Counted from the first letter of the stretch, positions 34,781 to 46,374 are shown. The stretch: 64,000 bases of DNA from Mytilus trossulus (GCF_036588685.1 NC_086380.1:53593144-53657143), one strand, 5' to 3'. Program-made: numbers and translations. Notes: generated by a model from the letters alone, not told the origin.

Positions 34781-35710
34781 TAACCTCATTAATTTGACTA
34801 TATGTATTTCAGAACATGATGAGGTTAGATTAGGCGTTGTTACCCTCTGGAATTTGACTATATATTTCAGATTATGATGAGGTTAGATTAGGCGTTGTTA
34901 CCCTCTGGAATTTGACTATATATTTCAGAACATGATGAGGTTAGATTAGGCGTTGTTACCCTCTGGAATTTGACTATATATTTCAGAACATGATGAGGTT
35001 AGATTAGGCGTTGTTACCCTCTGGAATTTGACTATATATTTCAGATTATGATGAGGTTAGATTAGACGTTGTTACCCTCTGGAATTTGACTATATATTTC
35101 AGATTATGATGAGGTTAGATTAGACGTTGTTACCCTCTGGAATTTGACTATATATTTCAGATTATGATGAGGTTAGATTAGACGTTGTTACCCTCTGGAA
35201 TTTGACTATATATTTCAGATTATGATGAGGTTAGATTAGACGTTGTTACCCTCTGGAATTTGACTATATATTTCAGATTATGATGAGGTTAGATTAGACG
35301 TTGTTACCCTCTGGAATTTGACTATATATTTCAGATTATGATGAGGTTAGATTAGACGTTGTTACCCTCTGGAATTTGACTATATATTTCAGATCATGAT
35401 GAGGTTAGATTAGGCGTTGTTACCCTCTGGAATTTGACTATATATTTCAGATCATGATGAGGTTAGATTAGGCGTTGTTACCCTCTGGAATTTGACTATA
35501 TATTTCAGATCATGATGAGGTTAGATTAGGCGTTGTTACCCTCTGGAATTTGACTATATATTTCAGATCATGATGAGGTTAGATTAGGCGTTGTTACCCT
35601 CTGGAATTTGACTATATATTTCAGAACATGATGAGGTTAGATTAGACGTTGTTACCCTCTGGAATTTGACTATATATTTCAGATTATGATGAGGTTAGAT
35701 TAGACGACAT
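34781..35710 (+). repeat. 58-bp minisatellite made from an intron end plus the start of an SLC13 exon, 16 acceptors
   Basis: After each tatatttcag (tatgtatttcag in the first) comes a(a/t)(c/t)atgatgaggttagatt, then ag(a/g)cgttgttaccctctgg and aatttgact. Copies start at 34813 and every 58 bp to 35683, exactly 15 periods, so there are 16 copies including the real exon. All 16 keep the AG. Using the last decoy acceptor would add 58 nt and bring TGA into frame. Confidence 0.96.
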
Positions 35711-35788
35711 TACCCTTACAGTACAAGATAATGAGAAAATAATGGAACAACAGAATAATGGTGAAGTCAACAAAGAAGAATACGAAAA
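35683..35788 (+). CDS. SLC13 gene 2 exon: acidic cytoplasmic loop, last unit of the 58-bp array
   Basis: Acceptor tatttcag ends at 35682, donor gtcagt at 35789. Peptide YDEVRLDDITLTVQDNEKIM then a polar tail; aligned start (YD-D/E) with gene 1 exon 986-1085 and same phases (2 nt in, 2 nt out). Confidence 0.85.
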
Positions 35789-36109
35789 GTCAGTTGATGT
35801 TTTTTTTCGTGTTTTTTTTTCCATTTCTTTTGGCGTTTCAATGTACGCTAAGTACTAAGTATATAGGTAATCGAGGCGATTAACATGAAACAATAAACAG
35901 GAGATGGAAATGTAATGTGATGCAAAACAAAAAGTAAAACATCACTGCAATATAAAATAATTGGATAATTGGATCAGTCAAAATGTTAGTCTCGCTGTTG
36001 ACTCATCAAGATCTAAATACGCTCAATGAAAAATGCATTACCTTGCTAGTAGTACTAGAATGATACTATCCCGTTCCCTTTTCAAGTTTGTGATTACCGA
36101 ATTAGACTA

Positions 36110-36350
36110 AATATCAGGTTTGTAATAGCATGAGCAACACGACGGGTGCTACATGTGGAGCAGGACAACCTGAGATTCCCCCCAGTTTATGGTGGGATTC
36201 GTGTTGCTTAGTCTTTAGTTTTCTATGCAGTGTTTTGTGTACTATATAATAATTGTTTGTCTTTTGTCTTTTTCCTTTTAAGCCATGGCGTTATCAGTTT
36301 ATTTTCGATCTATGAGTAAGAATGTCCCTCTGGTATTTCCCCCGTCTTCT
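36110..36350 (+). mobile_element. Retroelement 3' tail fragment
   Basis: Carries gagcaacacgacgggtgcta, catgtggagcaggac, cctgagattccccccagttt and, at the end, agccatggcgttatcagttt. Plus-strand member of the family also at 53085-53530. Located in the short intron just before exon 36373-36531. Confidence 0.75.
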
Positions 36351-36372
36351 TTAAATGTTCATTTTATCTTAG

Positions 36373-36531
36373 AAAGACGTTTATACCTGAAACATCAAAG
36401 AAAGAGAGTCAAGAATATAAAAGGATATGTAAGATGTTATCTATCTGTATAGCACATACAGCTAACGTTGGTGGTATAGCTAGCCTGACAGGAACCAATC
36501 CTAATGTTATACTGAAAGGACAAAGTGATAT
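36373..36531 (+). CDS. SLC13 gene 2 exon: TM5 substrate/Na+ loop, founder of the 96-bp array
   Basis: Acceptor atcttag ends at 36372, donor gtgagt at 36532. Encodes a Lys/Glu-rich start, then KMLSICIAHTANVGGIASLT and GTNPNVILKGQSD. Matches gene 1 exon 1456-1629 in phase; 15 nt shorter in the variable part. Confidence 0.93.
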
Positions 36532-37672
36532 GTGAGTATTGAAATATGATGGTGTAACTAATGTTCAGGGTATAGCAAGCCTTACAGGAACCAATCCTAA
36601 TGTTATACTGAAAGGACAAAGTGATATGTGAGTATTGAGACATTGTGGTGTAACTAATGTTCAGGGTATAGCTAGCCTTACAGGAACCAATCCTAATGTT
36701 ATACTGAAAGGACAAAGTGATATGTGAGTATTGAGACAAGATGGTGTAACTAATGTTCAGGGTACAGCTAGCCTTACAGGAACCAATCCTAATGTTATAC
36801 TGAAAGGACAAAGTGATATGTGAGTATTGCGACATTGTGGTGTAACTAATGTTCAGGGTATAGCTAGCCTTACAGGAACCAATCCTAATGTTATACTGAA
36901 AGGACAAAGTGATATGTGAGTATTGAGACATTGTGGTGTAACTAATGTTCAGAGTATAGCTAGCCATACAGGAACCAATCCTAATGTTATACTGAAAGGA
37001 CAAAGTGATATGTGAGTATTGAGACATTGTGGTGTAACTAATATTCAGGGCATAGCTAGCCTTACAGGAACCAATCCTAATGTTATACTGAAAGGACAAA
37101 GTGATATGTGAGTATTGAGACAAGATGGTGTAACTAATGTTCAGGGTATAGCTAGCCTTACAGGAACCAATCCTAATGTTATACTGAAAGGACAAAGTGA
37201 TATGTGAGTATTGAGACAAGATGGTGTAACTAATGTTCAGGGTATAGCTAGCCTTACAGGAACCAATTCTAATGTTATACTGAAAGGACAAAGTGATATG
37301 TGAGTATTGAGACATTGTGGTGTAACTAATACTCAGGGCATAGCTAGCCTTACAGGAACCAATCCTAATGTTATACTGAAAGGACAAAGTGATATGTGAG
37401 TATTGAGACATTGTGGTGTAACTAATACTCAGGGCATAGCTAGCCTTACAGGAACCAATCCTAATGTTATACTGAAAGGACAAAGTGATATGTGAGTATT
37501 GAGACATTGTGGTGTAACTAATGTTCAGGGTATAGCTTGTCTGACAGGGACACATCCTAATGTTATACTGAAAGGACAAAGTGATATGTGAGTATTGAGA
37601 CATTATGGTGTAACTTATGTTGGTGGTATAGCTAGTCTGACAGGGACACATCCTAATTGTATTCTGATATGT
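36473..37672 (+). repeat. 96-bp minisatellite made from an SLC13 exon 3' part plus its splice donor, 13 units
   Basis: Units start ggtatagctagccttacagg at 36473 and every 96 bp to 37625 with no length change. Each has the last 59 nt of the exon, the donor gatat|gtgagt, and about 37 nt of intron. In the amplified copies the founder's gttggtgg has become gttcaggg, which creates a potential acceptor directly before the exon copy; only the founder and the last unit keep gttggtgg. Since 96 is a multiple of 3, the - strand stays open for 404 codons, which is a by-product. The last unit is degenerate. Confidence 0.96.
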
Positions 37673-37929
37673 GAGTCTTTGGAGTTACTTGTATATAAAT
37701 GAGTTGTGTGGTGTAAAAAGTCCTCATTTACAATACCTATGGCAATACCAGCAAACGACAAAGACGTCAGTCACACTAAACTCCGAAACATATGATAGTA
37801 AATAAACCATATACTTTTGATAAATGCTATTTGATATTGGTATGTCTCGCGATAACTTTCAGCCATTCAAAAGTACAGATTCGTATGAAACATAAATTTT
37901 AGAAAAGGGAGAAGGTTTGGTGACGCTGT

Positions 37930-38060
37930 AAATGTTTGCACCTGTCCTAAGTCAGGAATCTGATGTACAGTAGTTGTCGTCTGTTTATGTAGTTCAAACG
38001 TATTTTTCGTTTCTCGTTTTTATATAGATAAGACCGTTTGTTTTCCCGTTTGAATGATTT
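37930..38060. repeat. Interspersed repeat, 'cctaagtcaggaatctgatg' family
   Basis: tgcacctgtcctaagtcagg, agtagttgtcgtctgtttat and gtagttcaaacgtatttttc; related to 480-600, 43330-43450, 56350-56480 and 63920-64000. It runs into the repeat at 38085. Confidence 0.65.
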
Positions 38061-38084
38061 TACACTAGTTATTTTTAGGCCTTT

Positions 38085-38215
38085 TATAGCGTGCTGTTTG
38101 GTGTGAGCCAATGCTCCGATTTAAAGGCCATACCTTGATGTATTATCATGGTTAACTTTTATAAACTGTTACTTGGATGGAGAGTTGTCTCATTGGCAGC
38201 TCATACCACATCTTT
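38085..38215 (-). repeat. Interspersed repeat, 'gattgccaatgagacagctg' family, reverse copy
   Basis: aggccttttatagcgtgct, then ggagagttgtctcattggca and cataccacatctttc: the reverse complement, diverged, of the copy at 16135-16290. Confidence 0.75.
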
Positions 38216-38419
38216 CTCATAGACACTCGTCTCAGATTGTTTTTCCCTTTATATAAAGACGAGCGCCTGAGATCTTCCTTTATCTTTATCAATAACTTGT
38301 GTGTATACTCAACTTATTTTTTATACTTATCTCCAAAGTGCAATTTCTTTAAAAGTATATAGCAAGTTAGCCGATATTTTCTCATTAATCTCGTGTATTT
38401 CTATTTTATTCAATTGCAG

Positions 38420-38545
38420 TATATATGATAGGTACAACGGAACTTCACCTTTGACCTTTGCCACATGGTTTATGTACGGATTACCCATCTCAGCTATTAT
38501 GCTTGTACTTGCCTGGATTTGGTTACAAATATTCTTCCTTCGTGG
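38420..38545 (+). CDS. SLC13 gene 2 exon: hydrophobic helix
   Basis: Acceptor attgcag ends at 38419, donor gtaaga at 38546. Encodes PLTFATWFMYGLPISAIMLV then LAWIWLQIFFLRG. Same 126-nt length and phase as gene 1 exon 2429-2554. Confidence 0.94.
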
Positions 38546-38649
38546 GTAAGATTTTAGATCTTTTTTTTAATTTTGTACATCTAGCCAGACGTCTTCCACC
38601 ATGTTATTTTTTTACAGCTGTTTGATTGTAAATGGTCTCCCTATGACTG

Positions 38650-38960
38650 TTAATTACATAAAATTGAGAATGGAAATTGGAATGTGCCAAAGAGACAACA
38701 ACCCGACCATAGAGCTGACAACAGCAGAAGGTCACCAACAGGTCTTCAATGGAACGATAAATTCCTGCACCCGGAGGCGTCCTCCAGCTGACCCCTAAAC
38801 AAATATATACTAGTTCAGTGATAATGAACGCCATACTGAACTCCAAATTGTACACAAGAAACTAAAAGTTAAAATAATACAAGACTAACAAAGGCCAGAG
38901 GATCCTGACTGGGGACAGGCGCAAAAATGCGGCGGGGTTAACATGTTTGTGAGATCTCAA
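38650..38960. repeat. Interspersed repeat, 'gagacaacaacccgacc' family
   Basis: Good copy: attgagaatggaaattggaa, tgtgccaaagagacaacaac, tcaatggaacgataaattcc, ctccaaattgtacacaagaa and caaaaatgcggcgggg in order. A reverse copy is at 54005-54310. Confidence 0.8.
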
Positions 38961-39905
38961 CCCTCCACGTATACCTCTAGGCAATGCAGAAAAGTAAACG
39001 CATAACAATACGCACATTAAAATTCAGTTCAAGAGAAGTCTAAATTATGTCTTTATCATATGCATATCAGGCACAATCTTCCCCGTGAGGGGTTTAGTAT
39101 CATACCATACATGTGTTATAGTATTTTGTAACGGCAAAATAAGAATAGTATGTATCAATTAATAATACACAGTCTCACTGGCTTTTGTTTCTGTTCTTTG
39201 TGTCAACGAAGTAGCCTTAATTTAAAATGTATGCTTTATATAAAAAACAAGTTGCTTTCTTTAAAAAAAAGAAAAGCAATACACGAACCTAAGACCGCTG
39301 ACTGCCGGGTCACCAAAAGATTGTTGCTGAATTTGTGTTTGCTTTTGAATTGAAATAATTGACTGTGAATAGAAGAAGTCAGTTGAAAGTATATATTTAC
39401 AGCTTCTATTTGAATAGTTATTTAAAAGCTCGACTATTTTATTTATTACTTTTGAATGTACATATTTTTTTTCGCTTATAACCTGACCCTTTGGCAAATC
39501 CTAATTTCGGATGACTTATGCAAATCGCACAAACCTATCGCACTATACATTTATGCACTCAGTTTGTTTTATAATCTGGAATTCTGGATGCATTTATTTT
39601 ATCTATCATATCTATAATTTGATTTCTACATGAATGCCTTTATATTCTCAACTCGTATTTGAAGCTATCTTTACATATGGTAGATGTTGTATGCGGTGAA
39701 ACCTAAAGCCTGCAATTGATTCGGACCTCGTATGAAGAGACTTATTTTGGTCTCGTGAAACATCTCAAATTTTAAGGATCTCCTGATTTTACTTAAATCA
39801 AATCAAACATTCTACAGGGAAACTCAGTTTTGCCGAAGAATCTATTATAATTCAGGAGTTTATGAATACCTTTACGCACTTTCAAAATAGCTAGTTTATA
39901 TAAAA
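38961..39905. other. Intron of SLC13 gene 2, no feature recognised
   Basis: AT-rich sequence with no exon, no clear repeat boundary and only chance open frames. Confidence 0.5.
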
Positions 39906-39908
39906 AGG

Positions 39909-40899
39909 TACTCTAAAGTGCGATGGGGACGCTTAAGTTCGATAGTCACGCTAAAGTGCGATGGTCTACGCTAAAGTGCGATGCCAACACACTCTAAAGT
40001 GCGATGGTCTGCGAAAGAATAGACGTAATAAACGTTCTATGGATTATGACGTGAACAGTCGTTTATACAAAAAAAAATGAACATGCCGAAAGATAAATGT
40101 AGAATATTTGATTAACAACTTTAAACCAAATGTCCATGACTTACTTAATTTAAACCTTAACCTGCTTTGTCGGCTGAGGCAAATGTTTTTTCCCCCGGGT
40201 GCTGGAAGAAGGACTTGTATCCTGCACTCGACCATTTTACTATACAAATACACAATTATACGCCTAAGTATCCTTTTCTAGTTTATATAAGAAGCTAACG
40301 GATACATTGAAATCATTGTTTATGTTGCAGTTTACTATACAAATGCGGTCAGCGTTAAAATATTGTCGATTTTATTGAAAAGTAAAGTCGGTAAAATAAA
40401 GGTACATTTTTTATGCGTAAATCAGTAATTGTCCGCTAAAACATTAGTTAGTACATTGTAGGAAAATACAACCTGTATTTGTACTCGCTGCGAAAAAAGA
40501 GAAAGCTCAGAGAACATGGCATTTCTCTCTCATTTAAATTAAGATTAAACAATGACGACTTTAAGGGGAGATGTTCACAATTGTGAAAGACTGTGTGAAC
40601 GGCAAGTAACGACAATTATCAAAAATGAAATATTTGATATTGGCCGAATTTTAAAAAAAAATCATATACAAGATATATAGATATTTGTCACACCTAAATT
40701 ACCATTTCAGCAATTATTATTACGTGGTCGTTCCTTTTGATTTAGAAACAATCACATCGCACTTTAGCGTGATATTCTATCGTACTTTAGCAAACAAACA
40801 ACCATCGCACTTTAGCGTGATACACCATCGTACTTTAGCGTAGACCATCGCACTTTAGCGTGATCATCGCACTTTAGAGTACCATCGCACTTTAGAGTC
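39909..40899. mobile_element. Foldback-type element with inverted arrays of 'ctctaaagtgcgatgg'
   Basis: The left end (39909-40012) carries four good copies and one diverged copy of (c/t)(g/t)ctaaagtgcgatgg. The right end (40755-40899) carries seven reverse copies (ccatcgcactttagcgtga type). The outermost copies form an inverted repeat: ctctaaagtgcgatgg on the left, ccatcgcactttagag on the right. The middle is unrelated AT-rich DNA with no transposase frame, so it would be non-autonomous. Confidence 0.8.
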
Positions 40900-42550
40900 C
40901 TACAGATGTGATATAAAAATAAATGATGTACGCCAGATACGAGTTAAGTCTACACAAAAAAGCACCAGTGACGCTCGAATGAAAAAAGTTAAAAGGTTAA
41001 ATACATTTCAAAGTTAAGGAGTGTATTCCTTGGGAAGACAATCCTTAGCTTTTTGTAAAGGTCAAAGCTTATAATAGGAACGTGACTCAAAAAAGGAACA
41101 AAAGAGAAACACCTCGAGGTCAAGTTAGTAATGATGACCGTGCTTGAAAGTCGCATGTAAAGCTCTTTCTGTCGTGTCCTGAATTTAGAACGAAAATACG
41201 CTTTCACGAGTGAATTAAATAGTATTGCATACAAGTAGTATTTTAGAGCACAAAATGATAAATAGAAAGCACCTCACTGATACTCAGGAAAAGATACGCA
41301 TTAGCGTCATCACATATCTTAATATAATAGTTGAATTCGAATGTCAAACGGCCTACATTAAATTGTTTGACTCCGGATTCATTGACATTTTATCCGGACT
41401 TGAGAAAATAGTGTGCTTTTGAAATGTGATCTATAATGTGAATAAATGAAACCAATCAAGACGTGTAGGATTGTTGGTCAACACAAGGAGGTCAATGAAT
41501 AAAATTTTCAAACCGGTACCATACTAGTAGTACAATTATGAAGATGATATAAGGTTAAACTATTAAAACAAACAAACAAAAATTGAATTAAAATTCTATA
41601 TTAAACTTACGTTACTGTTAGTATTTTTTTTTCAAATTCTTTTGAATATATATATATAATATCAATAAACACGAATGTCCAGTATTTACGAATGGACATT
41701 TTATTAATCGAATGAATCTATTTTTAAATTCTAACATTCCACTATGTGAATATATTACTATACAAAATATAAGCAAAGACTTCTAATTCCATACTGAAAC
41801 AGTATAAAATAATCAATTTTATGGTTGTAATTGAATTTTGTTGTGATTATTGTAAATTATTTTTACGGTTTTTGTGACCTGCAAGGATTTAAAATGATGC
41901 TTGATGAATTGAAAACACACAAGAACATTTTTATTTACGATCGTTTAAAATTTATATATTTAATAAATTATCTTACTTTCCGATTTCTGGTTTTATTGAT
42001 ATTATTACAATACAAAAACAAACAAAAAAATCCCATAAAAGCTAAATACTAAAATGGTATGAAATAATTAACGTAGAACTATAATGGTTATTGTCTATAA
42101 ACAATTTTTTTGGTAGGATGCAAGAATTTATTTAGATTTAATTTTAATATTTTCTTTACAAATGAATAGTTAAAAATACCAAAGCAATTGAAAGTATCTT
42201 GTCATAATATAAAATACTTATTTCTTAATTGCAACTCTGAAAATATTCTGATTTCAATCATTGTTAGTTTCTTCAGAAACATAAATACAGTATATATTGT
42301 GTATACATTTCTTTGATTCTGATTGAATAAAATACTTTGTATAAGAAAACTCTTTCTGTTTTCCGATCTAATATTAATATTATAACCAGAAAATTCTCTT
42401 CCGTAAGTCTATGATGAAATACACAGTATCCCGTGGTTGAATCTTCAAACATAATTAGTTTACATGTTATCGAGACAACAGACAATTATACCACGTTATA
42501 ATTGACCTAGATACACACAGTGTACAGTGGTAGTTTTAAAACAAATATAA
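40900..42550. other. Intron of SLC13 gene 2, no feature recognised
   Basis: AT-rich, no exon or repeat boundary found by eye. Confidence 0.45.
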
Positions 42551-42726
42551 TTGCATCGTCAAGGGCCATCAAGAGACCATATCAATTGAGACGTAGATAA
42601 CAACCTGTTAAGACGTCCTGTATAAATGACCGAAAACCTTCGAGACGTTCCGAGAACTTTCTTCTGACTTCCGGCCGAGAGATATCGAGTGGCCCATAGA
42701 CACATCCAAAACTCGCCAATATATAA

Positions 42727-42752
42727 GCATGAACCCCTCAGGGGGTTCATGC
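42727..42752. repeat. Short GC-rich hairpin before a T tract
   Basis: gcatgaacccctcagggggttcatgc region: an 11-bp stem with a very short loop, followed by aattttttttat. Looks like a terminator hairpin, but in an animal intron more likely the end of a small mobile element. Confidence 0.7.
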
Positions 42753-42967
42753 AATTTTTTTTATAATTCTTGATTCTAAAGTTACAATCGAAGAGAGGAC
42801 GTCATGGGAATCAGAACTATGTAACCTGATGTGCTGATATTAGAATCATAGGAAGATGTGGTATGAGTGCCAATATGACAACAGGCAATCCAAGTCACAA
42901 TTCGAAATAGTAAACCATTATAAACATGGATAACCAGTTTTTATTTGTTTTTTTACATTTTTTTCAG

Positions 42968-43060
42968 GTCATTTTTTAAATGCTGTGAAGGAACTAAATC
43001 AGCAGGTGTAAGAATTAAATCAGTTCTGAGGAAGGAATATGAAAGTCTAGGACCAGTGAA
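42968..43060 (+). CDS. SLC13 gene 2 exon: cytoplasmic linker
   Basis: Acceptor ttttcag ends at 42967, donor gtaagt at 43061. Encodes FFKCCEGTKSAGVRIKSVLR then KEYESLGPVK. Its 93-nt length decides the acceptor of gene 1 exon 3102-3194. Confidence 0.93.
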
Positions 43061-43479
43061 GTAAGTGATAACAAGTTCGTGTAGAAAGATTACTTTTTGT
43101 GGTGTTAAAATTTCGATGTTTTGTCTCTATATAAGATTTTACTAGGATTTAATTTCGTGGTTTCCAGTAAAAGGAAGGGATAATATACATAGGTTAAATT
43201 TCGTTTTTTTTTTTTTAATTTCATGGAAGTATTCTTTCCGCGTAATAAACGAAATTCAATCCACCATGAAATTTTTTGCTTCAACTACATGTATACTTTA
43301 ATCAAGTAATCATGCATTCATAACGTTACATGTTTACCGTGCTTGTCCCAAGTCAGAAGCCTGCAGTTCAGTGCATGTCGTTTGTTGCTGTATATAATGG
43401 TTTTTTTTCGTTCAATATTTTGTAAATGAATTAGGTCGTTAGTTTTCTTGTTTGATTTTGTTTACATTTGTGTTATATC

Positions 43480-43595
43480 TGACCATGCGGTATGGGGTTT
43501 GCTTATTGTTCAAGGATGTACAATGACATATAGTTGTTAACTACTATGTAATTTGGTCTCTGGTCGAGGGTTGTTTCATTGGCAATTATGCAACG
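43480..43595 (-). repeat. Interspersed repeat, 'gattgccaatgagac' family, reverse copy
   Basis: gaccatgcggtatggggttt, gcttattgttcaagg, aatttggtctctggtcgagg and gtttcattggcaattat, the reverse-complement order of 16135-16290. Confidence 0.75.
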
Positions 43596-44068
43596 TTTTA
43601 ATTTTTATAGTTCATGTTTGACTTTAATTATAAATGAAAAGGTTTCAGTATAAATATGAAATAAAATTTTGTACACGTTTATACGTTTCAGAAATTGGCA
43701 TGTTAAGACATCAAAATTCTTAAAAATTATGTTTAATAAAATTGCAAGGGTTTTTCAGTTGGTCGGAAAATTACCAGGTGTGGCCATATTTTTAATCCCG
43801 ACAACCCGTTTGTGGCTTTCTACACGGTGATATAAAAAAAATACGGAAATGTAGAAAAAAGTTGATAAACTTTCCGCTTTTTTTTCCTCCTGATATTTAG
43901 AACCAAATACAAAAAAAATGCTGATTTTGTTTGATCAATTACCATGGAAACACTTACTCTAATTCAAGAGTTCGAAAAATTAGACGAAAAATTGACGAAC
44001 ATTTATGTTTGCTTCGGTCTGTGCATGATGATATTTTTTACAACATGTTTTTTTTAATAATTTTACAG

Positions 44069-44173
44069 TTTTGCCCAAGCTGCTGTGATAGGTCACTTTT
44101 TTATTCTAGCAGTATTATGGATAACACGTGACCTCGGTGGAGCCGGTGGATGGGGTGATATATTTGCTCCAAA
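44069..44173 (+). CDS. SLC13 gene 2 exon: TM helix
   Basis: Acceptor ttttacag ends at 44068, donor gtaagt at 44174. Encodes FAQAAVIGHFFILAVLWITR then DLGGAGGWGDIFAPK. This is the single-copy counterpart of the gene 1 exon that founded the 76-bp array. Confidence 0.94.
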
Positions 44174-44214
44174 GTAAGTATAGAAGTTCAGATTCATTGC
44201 TTATTTATGTAATT

Positions 44215-44650
44215 TCTATGCCCCACCTACGATAATAGACGGGTATTATGATTTCTCGTCTGTGGCTCCGCTCGTCCGTTCGTCCGTCCTGCTTCAGGTT
44301 AAAGTTTTTGGTTAAGTTAGTTTTTGATGAAGCTGAATTCCAATCAACTTGAAACTTAGTACACTTGTTACTTTATATGATATGATCTTTCTAATTTAAA
44401 AGCCAAATTAGACTTCAGACCCCAATTTCACGGTCCACTTTACATATAAAATGAAAGTGGGAGTTTCAGGTTAAAGTTTTTGGTCAAGGTAGTTTTTGAT
44501 GAAGCTGAAGTCAATTAAACTTGAAACTTAGTACACATGTTCCCTATAGTATAATCTTTTAAATTGTTATGCCTAAGTGGATTTTTACCATAATTCACGG
44601 TCGATTGATTGATTGGGGAATCAGTGTACTTTGGACACATTCTTGTTTTT
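44215..44650. repeat. Interspersed repeat, 'ccccacctacgataatagac' family
   Basis: Contains (gtcc)n, then two units of caggttaaagtttttggt(t/c), agtttttgatgaagctgaa, acttgaaacttagtacac, and ends gtactttggacacattcttg. Sits right after exon 44069-44173. Confidence 0.85.
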
Positions 44651-44839
44651 TTTTATTCTTTTCCAAAAATAATGTTGTGAATTATTTTGTGCAAACGCCG
44701 GTACGATCTGTTTTTATCATATTACTTTGACATTTGATAAGGGAATTTCCGATTTGCATTTTCCTCGTTGTTTAGTTTTTTTGTGATAATTTTACTTTTT
44801 ACAATGTTAATCATTCAAATGATGTATTTTCATTTGTAG

Positions 44840-44931
44840 GACAGTTACAGATTCGACCCCATCTATATTGATATCGTGTAGTTTGTTTATATTTCCATCA
44901 AGATTACCAGATGTATTTTGTTTAAATAAAG
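44840..44931 (+). CDS. SLC13 gene 2 exon: TM helix ILISCSLFIFPSR
   Basis: Acceptor atttgtag ends at 44839, donor gtatgt at 44932. Encodes TVTDSTPSILISCSLFIFPS then RLPDVFCLNK. Single copy here, duplicated in gene 1. Confidence 0.93.
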
Positions 44932-45034
44932 GTATGTATTTATCGTTGATTGCATTTTAATTGTGTATCGTTCAATTGCAAATATTTCATACATGTGTCA
45001 CGCATGTTCATGACGGGAACACATTAACATATAG

Positions 45035-45160
45035 CTAACTATGCGGTATGGGCTTTGCTCTCTGTTGAAGACCATACGGTTACCTATAATTGTTTAAATT
45101 TCTGTGTCATTTTGGTCTCTTATGGGGAGTTGTCTCATTGGCAATCATATAGCATCTTCT
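45035..45160 (-). repeat. Interspersed repeat, 'gattgccaatgagac' family, reverse copy
   Basis: actatgcggtatgggctttg, ccatacggttacctataatt, attttggtctcttatgggga and gttgtctcattggcaatcat in order. Confidence 0.8.
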
Positions 45161-45839
45161 TCTTTATATAATAAGTATAGTAGGAAGGTCCTGTAATAGA
45201 ACTCTTCGGTGATGAAGGTCGGGGAAATGTACTAGACTTTTATTGAAAAATTATAGATGAATTGGATGTGGACAACTTTGTAACATGCCAACTCTAGAAC
45301 CCATTGAATATTAGTAACAAGGGTTTCTTAACTCGCACATATTTGGGTACTTTCTCTAAACGAGGCATCCCCGAATTTAACGTCCCCACATTCATCGGAC
45401 GTGTTTGTGTATTTGAACATCCCGCAATCCCAAAGGATTTATTGTCGGTCGAAAGAAAATTTGCAGTCCTCATATTTATTTTTAATATTGCTGTTTTTTA
45501 AACACGATACTTAATTAAATCACATTTAAATATATATAGTGGACAAACGTGTTCGTGCTGCTAAGTGTTATGAACAATATTTACAGAAAACATTCTCACA
45601 CTAGTTGTCTTTTTATATATATTTACACGTGTATTTCAAAATATAAAACGGTTAATTTTAAGATGACATATATTGTACTTCGCTTGGTAAACTTTCAAAT
45701 ATATGATGGTATCACAGAAATAAAAAGTATACAAGACGATTTAAAAGGTCTCCTGTAAAAGACCTCACGTCATCTCTATTTTAAGCGTTAAATGTTTTGA
45801 TGACTTGTACATGTATGATGATTAATTTTCTAATAACAG

Positions 45840-45952
45840 GAAAAAATGAACCAATACCTCCGTTAGTACCCTGGAAAGTTGCAGAGAAGAATTTACCTTG
45901 GGGTGTTATGATACTTCTTGGCGGCGGATTTGCATTAGCCCATATAAGTGAG
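45840..45952 (+). CDS. SLC13 gene 2 exon: LPWGVMILLGGGFALA helix
   Basis: Acceptor taacag ends at 45839, donor gtatgt at 45953. Encodes EPIPPLVPWKVAEKNLPWGV then MILLGGGFALAHISE; phase 0 out. Confidence 0.95.
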
Positions 45953-46374
45953 GTATGTTGATATAAATAGTCAAATCAAATATTTATATATACTACTTTT
46001 TGTTTTGTTAAAATGCAAAACTTTAATGCAATCAAAATATATAAAACAATAGTGCTTGAGATTTCCCGGTAACGGAGAGAATTATTTAGAGGTATATATT
46101 TAAACTGTTGTTATAGTGAATTTAGTTTACTTCCTCATGTTCTATGTCACTTCTGATGGAATGTCTAATACTAGTAATCTAGAGCTTTCAACTGTTGCAG
46201 GTAAAAGACAGCATTTAAGTTCATGTACACACTACGAAAGAGAAAATGTCATTAGGTTGATGACATTTTGTCAATTGCTTTCCTGTTATAAATAGAATTA
46301 AATCATATAACTTAATATATGAGCATCTGAATTTAAACATTAGTTTAAATATACACAGTCATTCATGCTTATTT

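Noticed and set aside
36437..37651. 404-codon open frame on the - strand
   Set aside because: It only mirrors the 96-bp exon array; 96 is a multiple of 3, so a stop-free frame repeats. The + strand founder exon explains the sequence.
42727..42752. Rho-independent-type terminator
   Set aside because: The hairpin plus T tract lies in an intron of an animal gene; bacterial termination does not apply. A Helitron end was considered, but no CTRR follows at the usual distance.
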